This document shows, in pieces, positions 22,752 to 30,118 of a stretch of 31,349 bases of DNA (within the stretch, counting starts at the first letter, position 1; every line of letters begins with the position of its first letter). This stretch comes from Hydrogenophaga intermedia (GTDB lineage Bacteria > Pseudomonadota > Gammaproteobacteria > Burkholderiales > Burkholderiaceae_C), in contig CAMBOY010000002.1 in NCBI GenBank assembly GCA_945869245.1, positions 1-31,349 of the forward strand, in the 5' to 3' direction. The notes beneath the pieces were generated by a model that ran no database searches, had not been told where the DNA came from, and saw only the letters and a list, made by a program, of their open reading frames with translations. Made by a program: the position numbers and the translations under genes.

Positions 22752-23443
22752 GGCGACGCCTCGGCGCGTGGCACAAAGTAGCCCACGCCACGCAGGGTGC
22801 GAATGACACCGTCGCCCAGCTTGCGGCGCAGGTGGTGCACATGCACCTCCATCGCATTGCTCTCTAGGCCCTCGCCCAGCGGGTAGAGCGCCGCTTCCAG
22901 CTGGGCCTTGCTCAGCACCCGGGGACTGGCCTGTAACAAGGTGTGCAGCAGGTCAAATTCGCGCACGCCCAAGGCCACCGGGTCGCCAGCCAGCGTCACC
23001 ACACGGGCAGCGGGGTCCAGCTCCAGCGTGCCATGGCGAATGGTGGGGTGTGCCCGCCCCGCCATGCGGCGCTGCACCGCCCGCAAGCGGGCCAGCAGCT
23101 CATTCAAATCAAACGGCTTGACCAGGTAGTCGTCGGCGCCGCTGTCGAGTCCCGCGATGCGGTCGTCCACTGCGTCGCGCGCGGTCATGATGATCACCGG
23201 GGTCTGCGCCTGGGTGCCGTTGTCGTTCGCGGTGTGGGTGGCCCGCAAGCGCTGCAACACCGTGCGGCCATCGCCATCGGGCAAGCCCAGGTCCAACAAC
23301 ACCAAGTCGTAGCACTCGGCCCGCAGCAAGGTCAGCGCACCCGCCACGGTGTCGCACAGGTCGGTGGCATAACCCGCCTGCGTGAGCGCGTGGCGCAGTC
23401 CGCTGGCAATGCCAGCGTCGTCTTCAATCACCAAGGCGCGCAT
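22748..23443 (-). CDS. PmrA/QseB-like OmpR-family response regulator
   Basis: A 231-residue activator with a receiver domain (EDD at 7-9, D51 in LLDLGLPDGDG, TARD, and Lys in LVKPFDLNELLAR) and a winged-helix output domain (REFDLLHTLLQ, NAMEVHVHHLRRKLG, RTLRGVGYFVP). The EVHVHHLRRKL recognition helix is like PmrA/BasR and QseB. It is first in the pmrA-pmrB-eptA order on the minus strand. Three 11-bp-spaced TTAAG half-sites plus a GATAAT -10 lie just upstream, pointing to autoregulation. The name PmrA is inferred from target sites and neighbours; QseB is possible. Confidence 0.94.
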   Translation of the reverse strand: MRALVIEDDAGIASGLRHALTQAGYATDLCDTVAGALTLLRAECYDLVLLDLGLPDGDGRTVLQRLRATHTANDNGTQAQTPVIIMTARDAVDDRIAGLDSGADDYLVKPFDLNELLARLRAVQRRMAGRAHPTIRHGTLELDPAARVVTLAGDPVALGVREFDLLHTLLQASPRVLSKAQLEAALYPLGEGLESNAMEVHVHHLRRKLGDGVIRTLRGVGYFVPRAEASP

Positions 23444-23476
23444 GCGGTGTCGGTTTCTTCAAATGGAACTGATCGC

Positions 23477-23521
23477 ATTATCTCGGGCCGGCACTTAACC
23501 GCGGCTTAAGCGTTCGTTAAG
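23477..23521. promoter_or_regulatory. Triple PmrA-box-like repeat and -10 between pmrA and PAP2
   Basis: Three half-sites at exact 11-bp steps on the plus strand: CTTAAC (23494-23499), CTTAAG (23505-23510), GTTAAG (23516-23521). In the pmrA direction the last half-site is followed after 11 nt by GATAAT (23482-23477), a 5/6 match to the -10, the geometry of PhoB/OmpR-class promoters. In the other direction the box ends 22 bp before the PAP2 ATG, which would give a near-leaderless message. Confidence 0.7.
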
Positions 23522-23543
23522 CGGTGCGCCGCACATTGCTGGC

Positions 23544-24254
23544 ATGCACAACACATCTCTGGCGCCGAGGGGGCGCACGCTGTGGGTGGCTTGGTGCGCG
23601 CTGCTGGCGCTCACCTTGCTGTGGGACTGGAGCGGGCTCGACGTCACCGCTATGCACTGGATCGGCAGCCCCGAGGGCTTTGCCCTGCGCGACCACTGGC
23701 TGCTGGAGCGCTGGCTGCACGACCGTGCCCGCACACTGGGCACGCTGGTGTTTGTGGCGCTGTGGATCTGGGCCCTGTGGCCAGCCGCCACCCACCCGCG
23801 TTGGCGCACCGACCGCCTGTGGATCGCCACCTTGGTGACGCTCAACCTGCTGGCGGTGAACCTGATCAAAAACAACAGTCTCACCAGCTGCCCATGGGAC
23901 ATGCGCTTGTGGGGTGGCAGCGCTGAACTGGTGTCGCACTGGCGCTGGGGCGTGGGCGATGGTGGTCCGGGCCGCTGCTTTCCCGGCGGCCACGCCTCGG
24001 CGGCGCTGGCGTTTGCGCCCTGGGTGTTGGCGCTCTGGTGGCCCAGCCCAGGTGCTGGCACGCCGTCGCCAAGCACCGCGCGCTGGGCCTTGGGGCTGTG
24101 GCTGCTGGCGGTCTTTGTCACCGGCGGCACCCAAACCCTGCGCGGCGCACATTACCCGAGCCACACCGCTTGGACCGCCATCATTTGCTGTGGCACCACC
24201 CTGCTGGGCTGGAGCCTGTGGCAGTGGCGCCAACAGCGGCGTCTGGGCCGCTGA
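23544..24254 (+). CDS. PAP2-family membrane phosphatase
   Basis: A 236-residue integral membrane protein with about five to six hydrophobic helices and PAP2 phosphatase motifs: KNNSLTSCPWD (132-142, motif 1 variant with Cys-Pro), FPGGHASAA (motif 2 with the catalytic His) and LRGAHYPSHT (motif 3). Such enzymes remove phosphate from lipid pyrophosphates or lipid A, or act as LpxT/LpxE-like transferases. It is divergent from pmrA across a triple PmrA box, so a role in lipid A or undecaprenyl pyrophosphate remodelling with EptA is likely but inferred. It converges with the cytochrome b gene, whose stop codon begins 2 bp after its own. No clear Shine-Dalgarno sequence precedes the ATG. Confidence 0.88.
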   Translation: MHNTSLAPRGRTLWVAWCALLALTLLWDWSGLDVTAMHWIGSPEGFALRDHWLLERWLHDRARTLGTLVFVALWIWALWPAATHPRWRTDRLWIATLVTLNLLAVNLIKNNSLTSCPWDMRLWGGSAELVSHWRWGVGDGGPGRCFPGGHASAALAFAPWVLALWWPSPGAGTPSPSTARWALGLWLLAVFVTGGTQTLRGAHYPSHTAWTAIICCGTTLLGWSLWQWRQQRRLGR

Positions 24255-24255
24255 T

Positions 24256-24807
24256 TCACCAGCGCTCTTTGACGCCAGTGAACATGGCCTTGAGCAAACG
24301 GGTGCGCTCCAGGTAACCCATGCCGATGGCGGCAACGGCGTGCAAACCGGCCGACAAGAGCAGTGCATCGGCCAAGACCTCGTGCAGGTCTTGCAGCCAC
24401 TCTTCGCCCCAAAAAGCGTCGAGTCCCTGCATCCAGCCGGTCAGGCCCAGCGACAACACCAGGGCCATGAGCCACAGCATCATCAACGCCCCCACGGGGT
24501 TGTGGCCCCAATGGTGTGGCGCCTGCCCCGACCACAGCCCGCGCACATGGGCCAGCACACGCGCCGGCGTGGGCCAGAAGTCGCTGAATCGCGCATGGCG
24601 GGAACCCACAAAGCCCCACACCACCCGCGCCAGCACCAGCGCGCTGGCCAGGTAGCCCAGCCAGCGGTGCCAGTCCTCGCCATCGTCCATCAGCAGGCCG
24701 TTGGTGAGCACGCAGCCCACCAGCGCCCAGTGGAACACGCGCACAAAAGCGTCCCACACGGGCCGCGATTGTGGCGCTGGCGATCCGTTGGACACGGAGC
24801 CGCTCAT
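24256..24807 (-). CDS. Cytochrome b561-type membrane protein
   Basis: A 183-residue diheme cytochrome b of the b561/hydrogenase type with four transmembrane helices. Candidate heme ligands are H26 (RVFHWAL), H47 (DWHRWLGY), H142 (QDLHEVLA) and H156 (GLHAVAA). It is shorter than the cytochrome b at 13145-13891, having no extra C-terminal helix. It follows the PepSY gene with a 10-bp gap, on the same strand. It may donate electrons to an unidentified periplasmic partner; no c-type cytochrome is encoded beside it. The PmrA-like boxes before PepSY suggest induction with the lipid A genes. Confidence 0.9.
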   Translation of the reverse strand: MSGSVSNGSPAPQSRPVWDAFVRVFHWALVGCVLTNGLLMDDGEDWHRWLGYLASALVLARVVWGFVGSRHARFSDFWPTPARVLAHVRGLWSGQAPHHWGHNPVGALMMLWLMALVLSLGLTGWMQGLDAFWGEEWLQDLHEVLADALLLSAGLHAVAAIGMGYLERTRLLKAMFTGVKERW

Positions 24808-24817
24808 GGCTGCTCGC

Positions 24818-25090
24818 TCACTTGCTTTCGAGCACGGCGGCGGTCACGGGGTCGAAATAAATCTCAACCTTTTTGCCGGCCTTGTCAAAGCCATAGATCT
24901 CGTAGCACTGGCCACCGCTGACCTTGAAGGTCTTGATCTGGTAGCCCTGCTGTTCCAGCTGCGACTTGAACGTGGCTTCGGGCATCCATTTTTCTTTGGG
25001 TTGGCTGCACTTGGGGCCGGCCACAGCGGCGCCCGACAGCGCCAGAGCGGTAACAGCCAGAGCAAGGGATTTGAAAGAGAGAGTGGTCAT
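24818..25090 (-). CDS. Exported PepSY-domain protein
   Basis: A 90-residue protein with a signal peptide (LALAVTALALSGAAVAG, cleavage near residue 24) and a PepSY fold: helix MPEATFKSQLEQQGY, strands QIKTFKVSGGQCYEIYGFD and KKVEIYFD, and the ending PVTAAVLESK. Two Cys (C28, C62) could form a disulfide. The ATG at 25090 follows AGGAAGG by about 7 nt; an upstream start at 25150 would run through the promoter repeats. It is first in a two-gene operon with cytochrome b. It parallels the PepSY protein at 14960-15274 but is not an obvious close duplicate. Confidence 0.9.
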   Translation of the reverse strand: MTTLSFKSLALAVTALALSGAAVAGPKCSQPKEKWMPEATFKSQLEQQGYQIKTFKVSGGQCYEIYGFDKAGKKVEIYFDPVTAAVLESK

Positions 25091-25150
25091 GGAAATACCT
25101 TCCTGAAAATCGACAGCACATGCTGACAAGAAGGATTGCACCGCGCCCAC

Positions 25151-25189
25151 CTGAAGCGCCCATTAAGGCTGGCTGAAGCTGCGCTTAAA
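25151..25189 (-). promoter_or_regulatory. Four 11-bp-spaced half-sites upstream of PepSY-cytochrome b
   Basis: Minus strand: TTTAAG, CTTCAG, CTTAAT, CTTCAG, each separated by 5 nt, so four half-sites lie at exact 11-bp steps. The last is followed after 10 nt by TGCAAT (4/6 match to the -10). Half-sites alternate between the PmrA type (TTAAK) and the TTCAG type seen at 14896-14934. The box ends 60 bp before the PepSY start codon. Confidence 0.6.
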
Positions 25190-25206
25190 AACGTGCCAGG
25201 ACCGGC

Positions 25207-25542
25207 TCACCAGCCCAAGCCCAGGCGCAACGGCAAATACACCGCCATGCCACACACAATGGTGCCCAGCACACCACGCTGCCAGAAAAACCAGGCCGCA
25301 CCCGCCAGCGCAGCAAAAATGCGCGCGTCTTGCCAGGTGCCGATCAGCTGACCCTGGCTCATCACCACCTCGGGCACCACCACCGCCGCCAGCGCTGCAA
25401 TGGGCGCGTATTGCAGACCACGCTGCGCCCAGCGCGGCAAGGTCCAGGGCCGGCTGGAGAACAAAAAGAAGCTGCGCGTGACCACCGTCACCACCCCCAG
25501 GGCCACGATGGTGATCAGGGTCCAGCCGTCGAGATCAAGCAT
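25207..25542 (-). CDS. azlD: AzlD-family branched-chain amino acid transport subunit
   Basis: A 111-residue, four-helix membrane protein, the small partner of AzlC. Hydrophobic segments are TLITIVALGVVTVVTRSFFLF, the region LQYAPIAALAAVVVPEVV, AALAGAAWFFW and VLGTIVCGMAVYLPL. The start at 25542 overlaps the end of azlC by 8 bp, as usual for this pair, showing translational coupling. AzlCD (LIV-E family) exports branched-chain amino acids or analogues in characterised cases. Regulation is not evident from this sequence. Confidence 0.93.
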   Translation of the reverse strand: MLDLDGWTLITIVALGVVTVVTRSFFLFSSRPWTLPRWAQRGLQYAPIAALAAVVVPEVVMSQGQLIGTWQDARIFAALAGAAWFFWQRGVLGTIVCGMAVYLPLRLGLGW

Positions 25543-26269
25543 GGTGCGGCTCCGCCTTGCCCAGCGCCTGTTCAATCACCAAGCAGATGAGCACCGCGCT
25601 CGCAATGGCCACCAAGATGTTGAGCTTGAGCGGCAGCGCAAACGCCGCCACCGCCGCCGCGCCCGCGACCGTGGCCGACACCACCCGCAAGGGGCTGCTG
25701 GCCAGCGAACACAGCACGCCCACCAGCGCCAAAATGCCGGCAAAACCCAGCCCCCAGGCGGTGGGAATCACATTGGCCAGCGCAATGCCGATCAGACTGC
25801 AGCTCATCCACGCGCCATAGTTCACCGCGCAATTGCCCATCAGGTAGGCCATCTGCGCGGTGCGCTCAGCGTCGTTCGCACCCGGTTGGTGGTAACGCTT
25901 GGCAAAAAACACGTACGACAAATCGCCGGTCACATAACCGCTGATGGCGCGCTGCCAGCGCGGCAGGTGCATCAGGTGCGGCCGCAAGTGCGCCGAGAAC
26001 ACCACAAAGCGCAGGTTGACACAAAAAGCGGCCGCCAGAATCACCCACAGCGGCGCACCCGATGCGATCAGCGGCACCGCCGCGAGCTGGGCGCTGCCGG
26101 CGTAGACGATCAGCGTCATCAGCGTGGCCTCCAGCGGGCTCAGCCCCGACTTCACCATGGCCACCCCGGTCATCAGCCCCCAGGCGCCGATGCCCAGCGC
26201 CACACTGGTCTGGTCGCGCCAGCCCTGGCGAAATTCGCTGTGGGCGCGCAGATGCGCTTGCCAGAACAT
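25535..26269 (-). CDS. azlC: AzlC-family branched-chain amino acid permease, large subunit
   Basis: A 244-residue polytopic membrane protein of the AzlC/LIV-E family. Typical segments are VALGIGAWGLMTGVAMVKSGLS near the N-terminus, MTLIVYAGSAQLAAVPLIASG, LRFVVFSAHLRPHL, the GYVTGDLSYV turn, and a GNCAVNYGAW stretch. The ATG at 26269 shares one base with the fmt stop codon (TGATG), and its own end overlaps azlD, so fmt-azlC-azlD looks like one translationally coupled unit. No specific regulator lies in the window. Confidence 0.94.
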   Translation of the reverse strand: MFWQAHLRAHSEFRQGWRDQTSVALGIGAWGLMTGVAMVKSGLSPLEATLMTLIVYAGSAQLAAVPLIASGAPLWVILAAAFCVNLRFVVFSAHLRPHLMHLPRWQRAISGYVTGDLSYVFFAKRYHQPGANDAERTAQMAYLMGNCAVNYGAWMSCSLIGIALANVIPTAWGLGFAGILALVGVLCSLASSPLRVVSATVAGAAAVAAFALPLKLNILVAIASAVLICLVIEQALGKAEPHHA

Positions 26270-27315
26270 CAGACCGCCACCCCGTCGGGTTGGGGCCCGA
26301 GCCGCTCACCCACAGCGATGGGATGGCCGCGCAGGAATTCGCGCGCGCTCAGGCGCTTGCTGCCGGCGCGCTGCAATTCGGTCAGCAACAGGCTGCCCGA
26401 GCCGGTCTGCACCCGCACCCCCGTGTCGTCCACCGCCAGCACCGTGCCGGGCAACGCACCCGCAGGTCCATCAGGCAGCGCCTGCGCGCCCCAAATCTTG
26501 AGTGGCTCGCCCACCCATAGCGCCTGCACGCCGGGGAATGGGTCAAACGCCCGCACCCGGCGCGCCAGTGTGGCCGCGTTCTGCTGCCAGTCGATCTGCG
26601 CCTCGGCCTTTTCAATTTTGTGCGCATAGGTCACGCCCGCGTCGGGCTGGCGCAGGGGCGTGAGGCCTCCGCAAGCGGCCAGTTCCAGCGCCTCTACCAT
26701 CAGGCGTGCGCCCAAGGCGGCGAGCTGGTCGTGCAGCGTGGCGGTGGTGTCGGTGTCGGCAATGGGCAGGCGCTCCACCAGCAGCATGTCGCCGGTGTCC
26801 AGACCTGCGTCCATTTGCATGATGGTGACACCGGTCTCGGTGTCACCCGCCTCAATGGCGCGGTGAATGGGCGCGGCGCCGCGCCAGCGCGGCAGCAGCG
26901 AGCCATGAATGTTGAGGGCCCCCACGCTCCGCCGCTGCGCTGGGTCGCTGCCCCCCACGGGGGCGTTTGCGCCTTGGGGCGGCCCGGCGGCGCTCATGAG
27001 GTCCAGCACCCACTGCGGCAGGATCAGGCCGTAGGCGGCGACGACCATGGCGTCGGCGCGGGCGTCGATCAGCGCCTGGCGGGCGGCGGCGGCGTCCTCG
27101 GGGAATTTGCCGTCGAGTTTGAGGCTGCGCGGCTGCGCCACCGGGATACCGTGCGCCAGCGCCGACTGTTTCACCGCCGAGGCTTGCAGCTTCATGCCCC
27201 GGCCCGCCGGGCGGTCGGGTTGGGTCAGCACCAGCGGCACAGCAAAGCCGGCGCGCACCAGCGCGTCCAGCGCCACGCGGGCGAACTCGGGCGTGCCCGC
27301 AAAAACCACTCTCAT
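26269..27315 (-). CDS. fmt: Methionyl-tRNA formyltransferase with an internal repeat insertion
   Basis: Adds formyl groups from 10-formyl-THF to initiator Met-tRNA, in the cytoplasm. It has 348 residues against a usual ~315-325. N-terminal MRVVFAGTPEFA, LVLTQPDRPAGRGMKL, VVAAYGLILP, the catalytic SLLPRWRGAAPI region (N135, H137 just before) and MQMDAGLDTGDML are all present, as is the C-terminal OB-like domain. Residues 107-133 replace the ~5-residue link (for example PRLGC) normally found before LNIHGS; they are encoded by a GC-rich dispersed repeat. The frame is kept and nothing else is lost, so the enzyme is probably functional. The ATG at 27315 follows AAGGA. def lies 65 bp upstream. Confidence 0.96.
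   Translation of the reverse strand: MRVVFAGTPEFARVALDALVRAGFAVPLVLTQPDRPAGRGMKLQASAVKQSALAHGIPVAQPRSLKLDGKFPEDAAAARQALIDARADAMVVAAYGLILPQWVLDLMSAAGPPQGANAPVGGSDPAQRRSVGALNIHGSLLPRWRGAAPIHRAIEAGDTETGVTIMQMDAGLDTGDMLLVERLPIADTDTTATLHDQLAALGARLMVEALELAACGGLTPLRQPDAGVTYAHKIEKAEAQIDWQQNAATLARRVRAFDPFPGVQALWVGEPLKIWGAQALPDGPAGALPGTVLAVDDTGVRVQTGSGSLLLTELQRAGSKRLSAREFLRGHPIAVGERLGPQPDGVAV
26917..26997. repeat. Dispersed GC-rich repeat inserted in frame within fmt
   Basis: An 81-bp stretch encodes 27 residues in place of about five in ordinary Fmt. The DNA contains CCCCC-CAC-GGGGG and CGCC-TTGG-GGCG type hairpins and ends GGCCCGGCGGCGCTCAT, a pattern like intergenic repeats of related bacteria as I recall them. 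Ser, Ala, Gly, Pro, Gln and Arg dominate the encoded peptide, as expected of translated repeat DNA rather than a folded domain. Confidence 0.7.
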
Positions 27316-27380
27316 GTTCTGTCCTTGTAAGGCCTGCCGCCCGGCCCCGTGGGCTGCTGGCGGGGCCGGCAACCGGTGGG

Positions 27381-27908
27381 TCAGCGGCGCGCGTCGCGCT
27401 CGGCCTTGACCAGTTTCGATTTGATGCGGTTGCGCTTGAGCGGCGACAGGTATTCCACAAACACCTTGCCCATCAGGTGGTCCATTTCGTGCTGGATGCA
27501 CACCGCCAGCAGGCCATCGGCCTCGATCACGCGGCTGTTCCCCTGTTCGTCGAGCGCCCGCACCCGAATCGCCACCGAGCGCTCCACCCCGTCGTAAATG
27601 CCGGGCACCGACAGGCAGCCTTCGTCGCCTTTTCGCGTCTCGGGGCTGGCCCATTCCACTTCGGGGTTGATCAGAACCAGCCGCTGCTGGCGTTCCTCGC
27701 TCACGTCGATCACGATCAGCCGCTCGTGTACGTCCACTTGGGTGGCCGCCAGCCCGATGCCGTTGGCGTCGTACATGGTGGCGAACATGCGCTCAACCAA
27801 AGCGCGGATGCGCTCGTCCACCGCCGCCACCGCTTGGGCCACGGTGTGCAGGCGCGGATCGGGGTAGCGCAGGATGGTCAGCAAAGCGGGTGCGGTGGTG
27901 TCACTCAT
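27381..27908 (-). CDS. def: Peptide deformylase
   Basis: Metalloenzyme removing the N-formyl group from nascent proteins. It has 175 residues. All three motifs are intact: GIGLAATQ (50-57), EGCLSVPG with metal ligand C98, and QHEMDHLMGK with H140, catalytic E141 and H144. The start at 27908 (MSDTT) is chosen; an ATG at 27917 would add three residues, and neither has a strong Shine-Dalgarno sequence. It is followed by fmt, its functional partner in the formylation cycle. The 150 bp upstream (27909-28058) separates it from a divergent gene and shows no clear operator. Confidence 0.97.
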   Translation of the reverse strand: MSDTTAPALLTILRYPDPRLHTVAQAVAAVDERIRALVERMFATMYDANGIGLAATQVDVHERLIVIDVSEERQQRLVLINPEVEWASPETRKGDEGCLSVPGIYDGVERSVAIRVRALDEQGNSRVIEADGLLAVCIQHEMDHLMGKVFVEYLSPLKRNRIKSKLVKAERDARR

Positions 27909-28058
27909 GGCGGGCATTGGGGAACGCAGCAAAAGCGGATATTTTCCCGGTTTTTGGCGTCGACCGGAGCCGGCGGGGGTGGTATCGTTGAGTTGCCCTG
28001 CTCGGCGGTTCACAATGGAAGCCCGCCGGCTGCCCTCATCTGTTTTCCCATTCAGACC

Positions 28059-28976
28059 ATGATTCGCCAAGCCCTGATTCGCACATCCACCCTGTTGGGG
28101 GGTCTTTGCAGCCTGACATTGCTGACCGCACCCGCTGTGTGGGCCCAGCCCACGGCCACTGTGCCGACTGTGAAGCTGTCGCCGCGCGCCCGCGTCGAAC
28201 CGGTGCCCACCGACTTGTCCGCTTTGGTGAGCCGATCCGGCGTCGACGCGTTTTTGGCCGAGGTCGACGTGCTGACCTTGAGCGACTTGGAGCGCATGCC
28301 CCGCATCGTGGCCACGCCGGAAAGCCGTCTCCTCCTGAGCCAGGGCGATCGCGCGTTTGCGCGCACCGGCAGCGGCACAACAGGGCCGTTTTTCACCCGC
28401 GCCCAAGGCGCCGAATTCCGCATTGGGCGCACCACGCGTGCGCTGCGCGACCCGGTCACCGGCGAGGTGTTGGGCCACGAGGTGCAGTTTGTTGGCAAAG
28501 CCAGTTTGCTCGAAGAAGAGCGTCTGAGCACCCGTGCCGATGGCAGCCTGGGCGCGCCGGTGGTGCCGGCGGTGCTGCGCATCACGGGGGTGAAAGAAGA
28601 AGTGCGTGTCGGCGACCGGCTGTTCCCAGTGGCCGCGGTCGATTTCAAGCAGATCAAGCCCAGTCAGCCGAGCTTTGCGGTGCAGGGGCAGGTGTTGGGC
28701 GTGTACGGCAATGCGGTCACCTTTGCGGGCCAAAACCAAATTGTGGTGATCAACCGGGGCACCGCCCATGGTCTGGAGCCGGGGCATTTGCTGTCGGTGT
28801 TGAAAGATTCGCGCCAAGTGGCCGACCGCACCGATGGCCAAGCCACCCCGCTGGAAATCAGCGGTGAGAACAATGGCCGCTTGGTCGTGTTCCGCAGTTT
28901 CGACAAAGTGGCGTACGCACTCATCCTGAGCAACTTGGATGCAGTGAAAGTGGGCGATCGCATCACCGAACGTTGA
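28059..28976 (+). CDS. Exported protein related to LysM-domain proteins beside dprA, but without LysM
   Basis: A 305-residue secreted protein: signal peptide (LLGGLCSLTLLTAPAVWA, cleavage near AQPT, residue ~29), a short linker, then a domain rich in beta strands. The latter matches, from memory, the C-terminal half of the LysM-containing protein usually found between def and dprA in betaproteobacteria: PRIVATPESRLLLSQGDRAFAR, DPVTGEVLGHEVQFVGKA, KEEVRVGDRLFP, VYGNAVTFAGQNQIVVINRGTAHGLEPGHLL, and FDKVAYALIL...VKVGDRI. The peptidoglycan-binding LysM module that should precede it is absent, and none is seen upstream in any frame. Its stop overlaps the dprA start by 4 bp. Function is unknown, probably envelope-linked. 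Confidence 0.85.
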   Translation: MIRQALIRTSTLLGGLCSLTLLTAPAVWAQPTATVPTVKLSPRARVEPVPTDLSALVSRSGVDAFLAEVDVLTLSDLERMPRIVATPESRLLLSQGDRAFARTGSGTTGPFFTRAQGAEFRIGRTTRALRDPVTGEVLGHEVQFVGKASLLEEERLSTRADGSLGAPVVPAVLRITGVKEEVRVGDRLFPVAAVDFKQIKPSQPSFAVQGQVLGVYGNAVTFAGQNQIVVINRGTAHGLEPGHLLSVLKDSRQVADRTDGQATPLEISGENNGRLVVFRSFDKVAYALILSNLDAVKVGDRITER

Positions 28977-30103
28977 CCGTGTTGCCCCGCCCGCCGCCGT
29001 CGCCGGACGAAGCCCACGCCTGGCTGCGTTTGTTGCTGTGTGCGGGCGTGGGCCGCGACAGCGCGCGCGCCCTGTTGCGCGCGTTGGGCGAGCCGCAAGC
29101 GATCTGGCGCCAAGCGCCGTCGGCCTGGGAAGCGGTGGTAGGCAAAAAAATCGCTGGTCTGTTGCACATCCCGCCCCCGGACCTGGATGGTGCCACCCAG
29201 GCCTTGCTCCAGTGGCTGCACGCCGCGCCCGATCACCATTGGTTGCCGCTCGGGCACCCGGACTACCCCAGCGATCTTCTGCAGACCGACGACCCGCCGC
29301 TGGTGCTGTCGGTGCTGGGGGATCTGTCGGCCTTGCGTTGGCCGCGCCGGCTGGCGGTGGTGGGCAGCCGCAACCCCACACCCCAGGGCGCCGACAACGC
29401 CTTGGCATTTGCGCAAGCCCTGGGTGCACAAGGCGTGGCCACCGTGTCGGGTCTGGCGCTGGGCATCGATGGCGCCGCCCATGAGGGCGCACTACGCAGC
29501 GGCGCCCCCACCATTGCGGTGGTGGGCACCGGCCTGGACCGGGTGTATCCCGCCCGCCACCGCGAGTTGGCGCAGCGCATCCGCTTGCAGGGTGCCATCG
29601 TCAGCGAATACCCGCTGGGGACCCCGCCGCTGGCGCACCATTTCCCGCAACGCAACCGCATCATCTCGGCGCTGGCGCAGGGCACCTTGGTGGTCGAGGC
29701 GGCCTTGCAATCGGGTTCGCTGATCACCGCACGCATGGCCTTGGAGCAAGGCCGCGAGGTGTTTGCCATTCCGGGCTCCATCCACTCGCCGCAATCGCGG
29801 GGTTGCCACGCCCTGATCCGTCAAGGCGCCAAACTGGTGGAGTCGGCGCACGATGTGATGGACGATTTGCGCTGGCCAGCCGATGCAGCGGCTCCCCAGG
29901 CCGCGCCGCAGCCGTGCGACACCGATACACAGACCAGCGATTTGTTGGCCCACTTGGGGCACGACCCCGTGAGCCTAGACGCCTTGCAAGCCCGTTGCGG
30001 GTGGCCCACTGCCGCCTTGCAGGCCGAACTGCTGACCCTGGAGCTGGCGGGGCAGGTGCAGCGCTTGCCCGGGGGCTTGTTGCAGCGGCGCGTGCTGGCC
30101 TGA
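28973..30103 (+). CDS. dprA: DNA-processing protein DprA
   Basis: Cytoplasmic single-stranded-DNA-binding protein that loads RecA during natural transformation. It has 376 residues. A helical N-terminal (SAM/HhH-like) region covers about 1-85, then the DprA/Smf Rossmann domain: VVGSRNPTPQG (131-133 GSR), SGLALGIDGAAHEGAL, VVGTGLDRVYPARH, ISEYPLG-like VSEYPLGTPP, FPQRNRIISALA, VVEAALQSGSLITARMA and FAIPGSI. A DML1-type winged helix ends the protein (about 310-376). The start is a TTG overlapping the preceding stop by 4 bp (TTGA); a GTG at 28979 is equally possible. It converges with the DUF1631 gene. Confidence 0.96.
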   Translation: MTVLPRPPPSPDEAHAWLRLLLCAGVGRDSARALLRALGEPQAIWRQAPSAWEAVVGKKIAGLLHIPPPDLDGATQALLQWLHAAPDHHWLPLGHPDYPSDLLQTDDPPLVLSVLGDLSALRWPRRLAVVGSRNPTPQGADNALAFAQALGAQGVATVSGLALGIDGAAHEGALRSGAPTIAVVGTGLDRVYPARHRELAQRIRLQGAIVSEYPLGTPPLAHHFPQRNRIISALAQGTLVVEAALQSGSLITARMALEQGREVFAIPGSIHSPQSRGCHALIRQGAKLVESAHDVMDDLRWPADAAAPQAAPQPCDTDTQTSDLLAHLGHDPVSLDALQARCGWPTAALQAELLTLELAGQVQRLPGGLLQRRVLA

Positions 30104-30118
30104 GCGACCTGGCGTGCG

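Noticed and set aside
27381..29492. 703-codon minus-strand frame continuous with def
   Set aside because: Only the last 175 codons are peptide deformylase; the upstream part is antisense to the LysM-less gene and dprA and is not protein-like.
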